In this document: positions 1-9,326 of the stretch, piece after piece
How positions within the stretch are numbered: position 1 is the first letter of the stretch
How the letters are laid out: every line of letters begins with the position of its first letter
DNA from: Phaeobacter sp. CECT 5382
Lineage (GTDB): Bacteria > Pseudomonadota > Alphaproteobacteria > Rhodobacterales > Rhodobacteraceae
Direction of reading: 5' to 3'
DNA: 64,000 nucleotides
Assembly: GCF_001457775.1 (NCBI RefSeq)
Contig: NZ_CYSG01000011.1
Span: forward strand, 62,001 to 126,000
Translations under genes and position numbers: made by a program
Notes under the pieces: model-generated
What the model was told of the DNA's origin: nothing
Databases searched by the model: none
What the model saw: only the letters and a program-made list of their open reading frames with translations

Positions 1-693
1 CATATATTCTTTCACCTGTGGATGTGGAAGTACCAGAAAGTCATTGTTTTCAATTGCCTTCACGCAGCAGTCAGCGACATGATCCGGCTCGAGCATTCCG
101 TCCAAACTGGCAACGCTTTCTTCAAACCCACGCGTCATCTCTGAGCGCACGGCCTGCGGACACAATACCGAGACACCAATGCCCTGATCGCCATAGGTGA
201 TCGCCAGCCACTCCGCGAACCCGACGGCTGCGTGTTTGGTGACACCATATGGTGCCGCGCCGATCTGGTTTAGAAGACCAGCCGCAGAGGCCGTATTGAG
301 CATGTAGCCGCCACCGCGTTTCAACATCCGCGGAACCATATGACGTGCGGCCCAAACATGCGACATCACATTGATATCCCATATTTTTTGCCATTCATCG
401 TTGTCGACCTCAAAACCGCCAAGGGTCAAGATGCCTGCATTTGAACAAAACAGATCGATGGGCGCAATCCTGTCTTCGACCGTTTCAATCAAATCCTTGA
501 TGCTCATCTCGTCGCGAACATCCAGCTCCAAAGCGGTTCCACCAATGAGTGCTGCCGTCTGTTTAGCGCCGTCAATATCAATGTCAGCACAAATCACATG
601 GGCCGCACCCATTTCCGCGAACTTTTGGGCAAGACCTTTGCCAATACCGTTTGCCGCGCCAGTTACGACCACACAACTGTCCTGAATTTGCAT
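1..693 (-). CDS. SDR family oxidoreductase (C-terminus outside window)
   Basis: A short-chain dehydrogenase/reductase that runs off the left edge, so only the first 231 residues are visible. The N-terminus carries the cofactor-binding motif TGAANGIG (residues 11-18). NAG follows at about 90, and the active-site pair is a Ser in TASAAG plus YGVTK about 13 residues later. This is the classical SDR layout of about 250-290 residues, acting in the cytosol on an alcohol/ketone substrate with NAD(P). I start it at 693 (MQIQD), where the Rossmann strand follows directly. An in-frame ATG at 720 would add nine residues. The substrate cannot be told from sequence. The SulP gene upstream is on the same strand but 139 bp away. 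Confidence 0.85.
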   Translation of the reverse strand, partial: MQIQDSCVVVTGAANGIGKGLAQKFAEMGAAHVICADIDIDGAKQTAALIGGTALELDVRDEMSIKDLIETVEDRIAPIDLFCSNAGILTLGGFEVDNDEWQKIWDINVMSHVWAARHMVPRMLKRGGGYMLNTASAAGLLNQIGAAPYGVTKHAAVGFAEWLAITYGDQGIGVSVLCPQAVRSEMTRGFEESVASLDGMLEPDHVADCCVKAIENNDFLVLPHPQVKEYM

Positions 694-832
694 CTTTGCC
701 GCCTTGATCCTTGGTTTCATTGGACAAAGGCTATCCGGTCATAGCAAAGCTGCCAATCCTGTGTGACGGAACGGAATTGGTAGTTATTCACCATAATACT
801 GATTATAAGAATAAGGGCGCGACAGTGGCTCC

Positions 833-2638
833 CTAGGCGTGGTCGGACATTTTGGACCTCAGGTTCTGGAATGCGCAATTCTGGGACAAAAAGACCTCAC
901 CACTCAACTCGTCTAGGAAATGGCTGCGTTGCAAGCGATCCATAACTGGGCCTTTCACCTCGGACAGATGCAGCTGGATACCCATATCCGAAAGCTGATG
1001 ATTGATAGCCTCAAGAGATTCCAAAGCACTTAGATCGACTTCGTTCACTGCCGAACACATCAGGATGACATGGGCGATCTCGTCTTTGCCCTGATGTACC
1101 CTTTCCAGAATGAGATCTTCCATCCGCCGGGCATTGGCGAAATACAGGCTTTCATCAATTCTCAGCGTCACGATACGGGGATCTGTTGTTACATCATGCC
1201 GGTGAATATTGCGGAAATGTTCGGTTCCGGGCACCTGGCCCACCTCGGCGACATGCGGACGAGACGTTTTCCAAAGGTACAAAAGCAAGGAGGTCAAAAC
1301 GCCTGTCGCAACTCCGGTTTCCACACCCACCAGCAAAGTTAGAGCAATGGTGATGGAAACTGCTGCAAAATCAGCGCGGGAATACCCCCAGGCCCGTTTC
1401 AGAATGGATAGGTCAACCAAAGACAGGACAGCCACGATAATGGTCGCCGCCAGAGTTGCCTTTGGGAGGAAGTAAAGCAAGGGTGTCAGGTAGATGGCAG
1501 CAAAAGTCAATCCAATGGCAGTAAGGGCTCCTGCTGCTGGCGTGCGTGCTCCCGCATCAAAATTGACAACGGACCGGGCAAAACCGCCTGTTACCGCATA
1601 GCCACCGGACAGACCGGATGCGATGTTTGCAGCTCCCAATGCGGTTAGTTCCTGGTTTGTGTCAATGCGTTGCCTCCGTTTGGCGGCCAGTGTCTGAGCC
1701 ACAGAGACGCTTTCGACATAGCCAATGATCGTAATCAGCGCCGCCGGTCCCAACAAAGCTGTGGTGATGCCAAAATCAATGCTGGGGAAACCCAAAGGTG
1801 GAAGTCCGGTCGGTACCTGTCCAACGACCGAGACGCCAAGCTGTGGTAGGTTGAAAGCCCAGGAAATCAGGATAGTACCGGCCACAGCAAAGACCGGACC
1901 GATACGGACAACGGTACCGGCACTGGCAGCTGTTAGGTTGAAACGCCGCTGTAGTAGCCCGGACAATCCCCGGCGAAGCCAATAGAGAAACCCTAGAACG
2001 GATAAGCCAAGAAACAGGGTGACGAGGTTGCTGTTCCAGATCCCCTGCCCCAAAGATTGTAATATTTCCGGAAGGTTATGTCCTGAAGCTGTAACCCCCA
2101 ACAGGTGTTTGAACTGGCTGATCGCGATAAGAATACCAGACGCGGTGATGAAACCGGCGATCACCGGGTGCGACAATAAATTGGCCACCAGTCCCAGCTT
2201 GAGAGCCCCCATAGCTAGGAGCATGGCGCCTGACAGCAGTGCAAGCATTGCCGAGGCTGCAACATAGTCTGCAACGCTCTCCAGTCCAAGCGGCGCCAGT
2301 GCCGATGCTGACATGAGGGACACAACTGCAACGGGCCCAACTGCAAGAACCCGAGAGGTTCCCAATACTGCATAAACAACCAGAGGCAATATCGACGCAT
2401 AGAGGCCGACCTCTGCCGGAAGGCCCGCCAAAAGCGCATAGGCCAGCGATTGAGGGATCAGCATGATCGTTACGATCAGGGCAGCGGTTCCATCTCCAAG
2501 AAGATCCTCGCGACCATAGCGTGGCCCCCACTGAAGAATGGGAAACAGATTGCTCCAAGCGATGGGCGTCTTTTTCAGCTTCATCTTGCGACTTTCATCC
2601 CGAGACACCCTGGCTATCGCGCGGCGTGCCGTTAACAT
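833..2638 (-). CDS. SulP family anion transporter with STAS domain
   Basis: Inner-membrane transporter of the SulP/SLC26 family. After a basic N-terminus it has the family signature around residues 50-80 (MLIPQSLAYALLAGLP, then AEVGLYAS), about a dozen hydrophobic segments, and a C-terminal soluble STAS domain from about 440 onward (TLRIDESLYFANAR, then VNEVDLSALESLEAI). The substrate could be sulfate, bicarbonate or a dicarboxylate. SulP members differ and nothing here decides it. The length (601 aa) is normal. The ATG at 2638 is used. A GTG two codons upstream or an ATG at 2584 (MKLKK) are also possible, and no strong ribosome site separates them. It appears monocistronic. Confidence 0.9.
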   Translation of the reverse strand: MLTARRAIARVSRDESRKMKLKKTPIAWSNLFPILQWGPRYGREDLLGDGTAALIVTIMLIPQSLAYALLAGLPAEVGLYASILPLVVYAVLGTSRVLAVGPVAVVSLMSASALAPLGLESVADYVAASAMLALLSGAMLLAMGALKLGLVANLLSHPVIAGFITASGILIAISQFKHLLGVTASGHNLPEILQSLGQGIWNSNLVTLFLGLSVLGFLYWLRRGLSGLLQRRFNLTAASAGTVVRIGPVFAVAGTILISWAFNLPQLGVSVVGQVPTGLPPLGFPSIDFGITTALLGPAALITIIGYVESVSVAQTLAAKRRQRIDTNQELTALGAANIASGLSGGYAVTGGFARSVVNFDAGARTPAAGALTAIGLTFAAIYLTPLLYFLPKATLAATIIVAVLSLVDLSILKRAWGYSRADFAAVSITIALTLLVGVETGVATGVLTSLLLYLWKTSRPHVAEVGQVPGTEHFRNIHRHDVTTDPRIVTLRIDESLYFANARRMEDLILERVHQGKDEIAHVILMCSAVNEVDLSALESLEAINHQLSDMGIQLHLSEVKGPVMDRLQRSHFLDELSGEVFLSQNCAFQNLRSKMSDHA

Positions 2639-2863
2639 ATTCACTCATTGATATATGTGTGGTTTCAGGAAAGTAACCCCCTTGCGAAAAGTTGTGATTA
2701 TTTTCTTTTGTCAGCTCACTTTGCATGTTAACATATTGTAAATATGCATTTCTACATGAATGTAGCCACTCACAAGTGAGGCGGCTTTGCAGATTTATAC
2801 GGGAATTTTTACAAAACCGACTTTGCGGTATTGTTGATTTTGCAAAGACAAGTTCTTCACCGC

Positions 2864-2926
2864 GTAGTGTGAGAGTATTGCTGGGTAGTGTGAGAGTATT
2901 GCTGGGTAGTGTGAGAGTATTGCTGG
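2864..2926. repeat. Three perfect tandem copies of a 21-bp unit
   Basis: Three identical head-to-tail 21-mers begin at 2864, 2885 and 2906 (unit starts GTAGTGTGAGAG). The unit length is a multiple of three, so it reads as a seven-residue repeat in open frames on either strand (SVRVLLG on plus, PAILSHY on minus). There are no spacers, so this is not CRISPR. No gene overlaps it convincingly. Confidence 0.95.
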
Positions 2927-3317
2927 GTCCCTAGCTTTGCATAAAACCCCATATAGCTTGCGAAAGGCATCACGTTTGACTTGGCTGCAAATTTTCAAAG
3001 GTTTCAAGTCAGACCGGGAGGCCATTGCCAGATTTGCGCATCGGAGTTGCTGCCGGATTAACCTCTGTACTTTGAGAGAGTGACGCTAACACACCGAGTG
3101 GTTGTCGGGTAAGCCTAGAATAATGTTGCAGAAAGATACAACATCCTGCCCGCCCACTTCACCGCTGAAGCGGTTTCCATAGTAATGAATTCGGATCCAA
3201 AACCCTCGGCATCTGGAGGCAAGTGAAGAAATGTACGTTGCAAAAACACCGGGACGCCCGGGCTGTTTGTGCGCCTTGCAAAAGTGCAAATTAAAATTGC
3301 AGGCATGCATGTATAAA

Positions 3318-3355
3318 GGGTGAGCGGAAGGGGCAAAAAATCCCACCGCTCACCC
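3318..3355 (-). terminator. Perfect 10-bp inverted repeat downstream of gcdH
   Basis: GGGTGAGCGG (3318-3327) and CCGCTCACCC (3346-3355) are exact complements around an 18-nt loop, 60 bp past the gcdH stop. No clear U-run follows in the gcdH direction, so Rho-independent termination is only a suggestion. It could also be an RNA-stabilising 3' hairpin. Confidence 0.4.
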
Positions 3356-3414
3356 ACGTCTTGTGCAGCTTGACAGAAGACGCGCGCCAACTGTCAGGTT
3401 TTCACCTATTCTCT

Positions 3415-4635
3415 CTAGAAAAACGCCTGCAAGCCAGTCTGGGCACGTCCCAGGATCAAGGCGTGAACGTCATGGGTCCCCTCATAGGTGTTAACGGTTT
3501 CGAGGTTGACCATGTGGCGAATGACATTGAATTCCAGGCTGATACCGTTGCCGCCATGCATATCGCGGGCATGGCGCGCGATCTCGAGAGCCTTGCCACA
3601 ATTGTTGCGTTTGACGATCGAAATCATTTCTGGCGCGGCGTTCGCCTCGTCCATCAGGCGGCCAACACGCAAGGACGCCTGCAGGCCCAGTGTGATTTCC
3701 GTCTGCATGTTAGCGAGTTTTAGCTGGAACAGCTGAGTATTGGCCAAAGGACGCCCGAACTGCGTCCGATCCAACCCATATTGCCGGGCTGCATGCCAAC
3801 ACGCTTCGGCAGCCCCCATGGCGCCCCAGCTGATGCCGTAACGCGCACGGTTCAAGCAACCAAACGGCCCTTTCAAGCCCTGAACATGCGGCAACAAAGC
3901 GTCATCGCCTACTTCGACGCTATCCATGACGATTTCACCGGTGATGGAAGCGCGCAACGAGGCCTTATTCTGGATCTTCGGTGCTGACAGACCCTTCATG
4001 CCTTTTTCCAAAACAAAACCACGGATCTTGCCGCCGTGCTCATCAGATTTGGCCCAGACCACGAATACATCCGCAATCGGCGCGTTGGAAATCCACATTT
4101 TGGAACCGGTCAGTTTATAGCCGGAAGCGGTTTTTTCGGCGCGGGTCTTCATACCGGCAGGATCGGATCCCGCATCGGGTTCCGTCAGACCGAAACAGCC
4201 GATCCATTCGCCCGATGCCAGTTTCGGCAGGTATTTCTTGCGCTGTTCTTCGCTGCCATAGGCGTAGATCGGATACATGACCAAAGAGCTTTGTACCGAC
4301 ATCATTGAGCGATAACCGCTGTCTACGCGTTCTACCTCACGTGCAACCAAGCCGTAGGAAACATAGCCACCGCCGAGGCCTCCGTATTCTTCGGGAATGG
4401 TCGTTCCCAACAGGCCCATCTCACCCATCTCGCGGAAAATTGCGGGATCTGTTTCTTCGTTCTCATAGGCTGTAGTGACGCGCGGTTGCAGTTTTTCCTG
4501 CGCGTATGCCCGGGCCGAAGCCGCAATCATGCGCTCGTCTTCGGTCAACTGATCGTCCATCCGCAACGCGTCTTCCCAGTTAAAGCGGCCCAGATCGGGC
4601 GCATCCTTGGCGCGCAGTGTTGGCTTGTCGGTCAT
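3415..4635 (-). CDS. gcdH: Glutaryl-CoA dehydrogenase
   Basis: FAD-dependent acyl-CoA dehydrogenase family enzyme that oxidatively decarboxylates glutaryl-CoA to crotonyl-CoA in lysine/tryptophan/glutarate breakdown. The 406-aa protein has the acyl-CoA dehydrogenase N-, middle and C-domains. Visible motifs are the FAD-contacting [21 protein letters not shown], and the C-terminal [20 protein letters not shown], which contains the catalytic base Glu. Start at 4635 (MTDKPTLRA) matches the family length. The frame stays open 32 codons further upstream but without family-like sequence. A LysR regulator lies divergently 111 bp away, the usual gcdH-gcdR arrangement, which supports the glutaryl-CoA assignment over generic acyl-CoA dehydrogenases. 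Confidence 0.93.
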   Translation of the reverse strand: MTDKPTLRAKDAPDLGRFNWEDALRMDDQLTEDERMIAASARAYAQEKLQPRVTTAYENEETDPAIFREMGEMGLLGTTIPEEYGGLGGGYVSYGLVAREVERVDSGYRSMMSVQSSLVMYPIYAYGSEEQRKKYLPKLASGEWIGCFGLTEPDAGSDPAGMKTRAEKTASGYKLTGSKMWISNAPIADVFVVWAKSDEHGGKIRGFVLEKGMKGLSAPKIQNKASLRASITGEIVMDSVEVGDDALLPHVQGLKGPFGCLNRARYGISWGAMGAAEACWHAARQYGLDRTQFGRPLANTQLFQLKLANMQTEITLGLQASLRVGRLMDEANAAPEMISIVKRNNCGKALEIARHARDMHGGNGISLEFNVIRHMVNLETVNTYEGTHDVHALILGRAQTGLQAFF

Positions 4636-4746
4636 CGAAATGCCCCTCAATGTGATGTGTGTTGTCAGATGTTGCCGAAAACTTAACAAGATCCCCGGAT
4701 AAAAAACAGCGAGACTTTGGTAGTAAAACATGACAAAAACTCATAC

Positions 4747-5661
4747 ATGCAAGTTCCACGCCGTTTCCTTCCATCGATCTCCGCCCTGCGCGCTCTCGAG
4801 GCACTCAGCCGACTGGGCAGCGCCTCTGCCGCCGCAGAGGAGCTGGCCCTAACACAGGGGGCTGTAAGCCGGCAAATTCAATCACTTGAAAGGCAATTGG
4901 GGACGACCCTTGTCCAACGCGACCGCAAAAAACTGCACTTGTCGCCAGAAGCTGAAATATATGCTGGTGAGGTCCGTCAAGCGCTCAACATGATCGCGCA
5001 ATCGACGCTTCGTGTCCAATCAGCTCCGTTGGCCGGGACGTTGAACCTGGCCATCCTGCCGGCTTTTGGGATGCGTTGGTTGATGCCGCGCCTGCCGGAA
5101 TTTTCGCGTCACCATCCGGATGTGACGATAAACATGACAACCCGCTTGCAACCGTTCAACTTTGCCAGCGAACCCTTTGATGCAGCTTTGCATTTTGGGA
5201 AAGCCGAATGGCCGGGCACCCAAAGTTTGCTTTTGAAACATGAACAACTTCTGCCCGTCTGTGCACCAGAGCTTTTGCCCCAGACGGTGCCCGTTGATCC
5301 AGTAGATATCCTCAGAATGCCGCTTCTGCACATCCAGACCCGTCCTGAGGCTTGGCAGGATTGGTTTAAATCAAAGGGTATCAAACCACAGGTGCAGGAG
5401 TTGGGTGGCACGATGTATGATCAATTCTCAACGATAACACAGGCTGCCCTGCATGGGTTGGGGGTGGCTCTGATGCCAGATTATCTGGTGGAACAAGACC
5501 TTGCCACAGGCAGACTGGTGGCGCTGCAGTCGCAAGCCACGGAAACCGGTGGAGCCTACTATCTGGTTTGGCCCGATGCCAAATCCCGTGACCCTGCCTT
5601 GCAGAAATTTTGTGACTGGCTTCGCGGTCAAGCCCAGCCCGAAGACCCACTGCCACGCTGA
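4747..5661 (+). CDS. gcdR: LysR family regulator divergent from gcdH
   Basis: LysR-type transcriptional regulator of 304 aa. The N-terminal winged helix-turn-helix is seen at residues 10-60 (SAAAEELALTQGAVSRQIQSLERQLG), followed by a periplasmic-binding-protein-like effector domain resembling the GcvA subgroup (LNLAILPAFGMRWLMPRLPEF). Divergent pairing with glutaryl-CoA dehydrogenase suggests it controls that gene in response to a pathway intermediate. This is inferred from position. The ATG at 4747 gives the usual N-terminus (MQVPRRFLPS). An in-frame upstream start at 4717 would add ten residues. Neither has a strong ribosome site. Confidence 0.85.
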   Translation: MQVPRRFLPSISALRALEALSRLGSASAAAEELALTQGAVSRQIQSLERQLGTTLVQRDRKKLHLSPEAEIYAGEVRQALNMIAQSTLRVQSAPLAGTLNLAILPAFGMRWLMPRLPEFSRHHPDVTINMTTRLQPFNFASEPFDAALHFGKAEWPGTQSLLLKHEQLLPVCAPELLPQTVPVDPVDILRMPLLHIQTRPEAWQDWFKSKGIKPQVQELGGTMYDQFSTITQAALHGLGVALMPDYLVEQDLATGRLVALQSQATETGGAYYLVWPDAKSRDPALQKFCDWLRGQAQPEDPLPR

Positions 5662-5699
5662 CAATTTGAAAGATCTTTGATTTGGGGAGATAAGCGAAT

Positions 5700-5735
5700 A
5701 AACAAAGGGCTCCTGTGAGAGCCCCTTATTGTGTG
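5700..5735. terminator. Bidirectional terminator between gcdR and phoB
   Basis: GGGCTC (5707-5712) pairs with GAGCCC (5719-5724) around a 6-nt loop, with A/T-rich flanks on both sides. On the minus strand the stem is followed by TTTGTTTATT, a good U-tract for phoB. The plus-strand tail is weaker. It sits between two convergent genes. Confidence 0.7.
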
Positions 5736-5737
5736 TT

Positions 5738-6427
5738 TCAACCCAGTGCGTAGCCAGCACCGCGCACAGTCCTAACCGGATCTGGACCGCCAAACTGCGT
5801 CAGAGCTTTGCGCAGACGGCCGATATGGACGTCGACGGTGCGGGTATCGACATAGATATCGCGGCCCCAGACACGGTCCAACAACTGCTCGCGGCTCCAA
5901 ACACGGCCAGGTTTTTCCATGAATGTCGACAGCAGGCGAAATTCCGTAGGCCCCAGCTTCAAAGCTTGATCCGATCGGCTGACTTTGTGAGTTTCCGCAT
6001 CCAGAATGATATCATCAAATTCCAGACGCACCCCGACAGTCGACGGGCGTACCCGGCGCAACTGCGTGCGCACACGAGCCATCAATTCGATCACTGAGTA
6101 GGGTTTGACCACATAGTCGTCGGCTCCGGTTTCCAGGCCGCGTACCTTATCGACTTCTTCCGAGCGTGCCGAGAGCATGATGATAGGGATATTGCGGGTT
6201 TCAGAACGCGATTTCAGGCGGCGACACACCTCGATTCCGCTAAGATTGGGCATCATCCAATCCAGCACGATTATATCCGGCATGTCCTCATCCACCAGAA
6301 GCAGGCCTTCCTCGCCGTTTTCCGCCTTGATCACGCGAAATCCGTCCGCCTCAAGATTATAGGCCAGGACTTCGCGCTGCGCCAATTCGTCCTCGACAAT
6401 CAGGACTGTGGGCTGATCGGCAGCCAT
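5738..6427 (-). CDS. phoB: Phosphate regulon response regulator PhoB
   Basis: OmpR/PhoB-type response regulator of 229 aa. The receiver domain (residues 1-125) shows the acidic pair VEDE, the phospho-acceptor Asp in VLDWMMP, the Thr/Ser switch in MLSAR, and the conserved Lys in VVKPYS. The C-terminal winged-helix DNA-binding domain ends RTVRGAGYAL. When phosphorylated by PhoR it binds Pho boxes. It is the last gene of the pst-phoU-phoB run and lies 3 bp after phoU, as in other alphaproteobacteria. A candidate Pho box stands upstream of pstS, so the operon probably autoregulates. Confidence 0.97.
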   Translation of the reverse strand: MAADQPTVLIVEDELAQREVLAYNLEADGFRVIKAENGEEGLLLVDEDMPDIIVLDWMMPNLSGIEVCRRLKSRSETRNIPIIMLSARSEEVDKVRGLETGADDYVVKPYSVIELMARVRTQLRRVRPSTVGVRLEFDDIILDAETHKVSRSDQALKLGPTEFRLLSTFMEKPGRVWSREQLLDRVWGRDIYVDTRTVDVHIGRLRKALTQFGGPDPVRTVRGAGYALG

Positions 6428-6430
6428 AGG

Positions 6431-7141
6431 TCAGACCTCCTGCTGAATGGAGGAGGTGGTGTCGGCCTTTGGCCGCTCATCTTCGGGACGGTTTCCTGTC
6501 ACCAGGTAAATCAGCTCTTCCGAGATCGAGGTCACATGGTCGCCCATACGTTCGATGTTTTTTGCGATGAAGTGCAGATGCATACAGGGGGTAATGTTGC
6601 GCGGATCTTCCATCATATGCGTCAGGAATTCACGAAACAGCGCATTGTACATCTGATCCACTTCGGTGTCGCGGGCGATCACATCAGCTGCCAGTTCAAC
6701 ATCGCGCTGAATGTAAGAGTCCAATGCGTCTTTCAGCATTAGCTCGACCTCGCGGGCCATGCGACGCAGGGCGGCTGCACTTTCTGATGTATCATGTCCC
6801 TGGATCAGCACACCTGTGCGTTTGGCGATGTTTTTTGCATAGTCGCCAATACGTTCCAGGTTACCGGCAATTTTCATCACCGACAGAACAAGGCGCAGGT
6901 CGACGGCAGCTGGGGCACGAATGGCAATGACCCGGGCGGCATCTTCGTTGATCATCTCTGCTAGACCATCAATCGCAGCATCCCCGGCGCGTACTTTTTG
7001 CGCTAGTTCTTCGTCACGGGTTTCAAGTGCACGGGCTGAATCTATGATGGCCGCCTCGACCAACCCACCCATTTTCATGATCTGGGCCTGAACCGCTTCG
7101 AGGTCCCGATCAAAGGCTGAGGTAATATGTTGTTCTACCAT
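6431..7141 (-). CDS. phoU: Phosphate transport system accessory protein PhoU
   Basis: All-helical PhoU of 236 aa with two similar three-helix halves. The metal-binding signatures appear as NLERIGDYAKNIAKR in the first half and NIERMGDHVTSISEEL in the second. PhoU links Pst transporter activity to PhoR and represses the Pho regulon when phosphate is plentiful. It sits at the cytoplasmic membrane face. Start at the ATG 7141 (MVEQHI). A TTG four codons earlier is also in frame. It is 20 bp downstream of pstB and 3 bp upstream of phoB. Confidence 0.97.
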   Translation of the reverse strand: MVEQHITSAFDRDLEAVQAQIMKMGGLVEAAIIDSARALETRDEELAQKVRAGDAAIDGLAEMINEDAARVIAIRAPAAVDLRLVLSVMKIAGNLERIGDYAKNIAKRTGVLIQGHDTSESAAALRRMAREVELMLKDALDSYIQRDVELAADVIARDTEVDQMYNALFREFLTHMMEDPRNITPCMHLHFIAKNIERMGDHVTSISEELIYLVTGNRPEDERPKADTTSSIQQEV

Positions 7142-7161
7142 TGTTTTATCCAATTCGGGGC

Positions 7162-7959
7162 TTAGCCGATCCGGCCAGTAATATAGCTTTCGGTGCGCGG
7201 ATCTTCGGGGTTGGTGAAGATCTGACCTGTGGGACCAAATTCGACCAGGTTTCCAAGGTGGAAAAAGGCAGTCTTTTGGCTGACACGTGCGGCCTGCTGC
7301 ATCGAGTGGGTTACAATCACCACCGAATAGCTGGCACGCAGTTCATCGATCAGCTCTTCGACCTGCGCTGTAGCAATTGGGTCCAGTGCTGAACAGGGCT
7401 CATCCATCAACAGAACTTCGGGTTCGGTGGCAATGGCGCGTGCAATGCACAGGCGCTGTTGCTGACCACCCGAAAGACCGGTCCCGGGCGCATCAAGACG
7501 GTCTTTCACCTCTTCCCAGATTGCCGCACGACGCAGGGATTTTTCAACGATCTCTTCGAGTTCGGCCTTATTCCTGGCCAAGCCATGGATGCGTGGACCG
7601 TAGGAAACATTGTCGAAAATCGATTTCGGGAAGGGGTTGGGTTTTTGAAAAACCATGCCAACCTTGGCGCGAAGCTGCACCGGATCAACTCGTTTGTCGT
7701 AGATGTCTTCACCGTCCAGCAGAATATCACCGGTCACCCGACAGATATCAATTGTGTCATTCATCCGGTTGAGACAGCGCAGAAAAGTCGACTTGCCACA
7801 CCCCGAAGGGCCAATAAAGGCCGTAACAGTGTTGGCTTCGATCTTGACGTTAACGTCTTTGATCGCGTGGGTGTCGCCGTAGTAGACATTCACGTCACGC
7901 GCGGCGATCTTGGTTGTCTTTGTTTCCAAGGTTCTATCCATCACATTCATTGTGTTCAT
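7162..7959 (-). CDS. pstB: Phosphate ABC transporter ATP-binding protein PstB
   Basis: Cytoplasmic ATPase of the high-affinity phosphate importer, 265 aa. Walker A is GPSGCGKST, the ABC signature [14 protein letters not shown], Walker [14 protein letters not shown], and the switch His lies in [10 protein letters not shown]. The Q-rich signature and the C-terminal [18 protein letters not shown] are typical of PstB. A strong ribosome site (GGAGGC) stands 8 nt before the ATG at 7959. It lies 14 bp after pstA. Confidence 0.98.
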   Translation of the reverse strand: MNTMNVMDRTLETKTTKIAARDVNVYYGDTHAIKDVNVKIEANTVTAFIGPSGCGKSTFLRCLNRMNDTIDICRVTGDILLDGEDIYDKRVDPVQLRAKVGMVFQKPNPFPKSIFDNVSYGPRIHGLARNKAELEEIVEKSLRRAAIWEEVKDRLDAPGTGLSGGQQQRLCIARAIATEPEVLLMDEPCSALDPIATAQVEELIDELRASYSVVIVTHSMQQAARVSQKTAFFHLGNLVEFGPTGQIFTNPEDPRTESYITGRIG

Positions 7960-7973
7960 AGCCTCGCCTCCAG

Positions 7974-9326
7974 TTACCAGCGGCGTTCAAAGCGGCGGCG
8001 CAGGATTACGGCCACTGTATTCATGGTCACAAGAAAGACCAAAAGGATGATGATACCGCCCCAAGCACGTTCGTAGAACGCAGGGTCGGCGCGTTTTGCC
8101 CATTCATAGATCTGCGCCGGCATTGCGGAATTTGGTGCGAGCAGGCCATCGGCAATGCTTTCCGGCGCGTTAGAGGCAATGAAGCCGACCATACCGATAA
8201 GCAACAGCGGTGCGGTCTCACCCAGGGCCTGTGCCAAGCCGATGATGGTGCCAGTCAGAATGCCGGGGGCTGCCAAAGGCAGAACATGGTGGAACACCGC
8301 CTGCATTTTAGAGGCACCCACGCCGAGAGCCGCATCCCGGATCGACGGAGGCACAGCCTTGAGCGACGCCCGGGTCGAGATGATGATGGTCGGCAGCGTC
8401 ATGAGGGTAAGTACCAGACCGCCCACCAGGGGCGCAGACATCGGCAGGTGCATATAGTTGATGAACACGGCCAGGCCAAGGATACCGTAGACGATCGAGG
8501 GCACCGCCGCGAGGTTTGCGATATTCACCTCGATAATGTCCGTCATCCAATTCTTTGCAGCAAATTCCTCGAGATAGATCGAAGCAGCAACGCCGATCGG
8601 CAGCGCCAGGGCAAGAACCACCAGCATCATGAAGAGGGAGCCGAGCATGGAAACTCCCATGCCTGCGGCTTCTGGGCGCTGGTCTGAGGCGTCAGAGCCA
8701 AGGATGAAATCGAGATTGAAGGTTTTTTCCAACACTCCGGCCGCAAGCAACTCATCTGCAAGATCAAGTTGTTGTGGCGAGATGTTCTTGTCGTTTTCAA
8801 TGCTGTCGCGGCTGACGCGCCCCTTCAGGTAGCCGTCAACACGGCTTTGCGCCAGAAAGCGAAACTCGACAGTTGTGCCAATATGTTCTGGGTTCTCCAG
8901 TACATAGGCACGCAGTTGTGCCACCGCATTTTTGGATAGAAGAGCAGCCATCTGTTTCGATTTAAGATCGGTTTCGATACCCAAATCCTGAACAGCCTGC
9001 TGCATCGCAGCCTTCACAATTGGTGCATAACCAAAGGTTGTAACCTTCTTGATATCTTCAAGATTTCGGTTGCCCTTTTTATCCAGCTTGGCTTCCAGAA
9101 GCTCCACTTTCAGGGTGATGAAACTTTGCTGAAATGCGCCAGTGCCACGGCTGACAATGGTTGTCACCAACACAACCAACATCAGCAGACCAACGGCGAT
9201 GGCAGAAATACCGTAAATCTTGAAACGCTTCTCGGCAGCGTTTCTCTTTTTCGTTCTGTCACTAAGGGTTAGAAGAGAGTTTTGACCTGCCGGAACGGGC
9301 GTCGGGGATTGGCTGAGATCGGTCAT
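7974..9326 (-). CDS. pstA: Phosphate ABC transporter permease PstA
   Basis: Inner-membrane permease of 450 aa. It is longer than the roughly 300-aa enterobacterial protein because of an N-terminal extension (about residues 1-230, DUF3333-like) with one membrane segment near residue 45 and a periplasmic region. The usual MetI-like permease core follows, with the EAA-like loop [26 protein letters not shown]. This long form is usual in alphaproteobacteria. Its ATG overlaps the pstC stop by one base (TAATG), so translation is probably coupled. Confidence 0.96.
   Translation of the reverse strand: MTDLSQSPTPVPAGQNSLLTLSDRTKKRNAAEKRFKIYGISAIAVGLLMLVVLVTTIVSRGTGAFQQSFITLKVELLEAKLDKKGNRNLEDIKKVTTFGYAPIVKAAMQQAVQDLGIETDLKSKQMAALLSKNAVAQLRAYVLENPEHIGTTVEFRFLAQSRVDGYLKGRVSRDSIENDKNISPQQLDLADELLAAGVLEKTFNLDFILGSDASDQRPEAAGMGVSMLGSLFMMLVVLALALPIGVAASIYLEEFAAKNWMTDIIEVNIANLAAVPSIVYGILGLAVFINYMHLPMSAPLVGGLVLTLMTLPTIIISTRASLKAVPPSIRDAALGVGASKMQAVFHHVLPLAAPGILTGTIIGLAQALGETAPLLLIGMVGFIASNAPESIADGLLAPNSAMPAQIYEWAKRADPAFYERAWGGIIILLVFLVTMNTVAVILRRRFERRW

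Larger units (their letters stand above)
2639..3414. other. Gene-free interval between SulP gene and gcdH
   Basis: No convincing gene is seen in this 776-bp stretch. The SulP end (2640-2760) is AT-rich and probably contains that gene's promoter. The middle holds a three-copy 21-bp tandem repeat (2864-2926). Near gcdH there is a perfect 10-bp inverted repeat (3318-3355). Short open frames here have no recognisable homology, and one of them simply translates the tandem repeat. Confidence 0.6.

Noticed and set aside
2864-2926. CRISPR array
   Set aside because: The three 21-bp units are directly adjacent with no spacers, and no cas genes are present.
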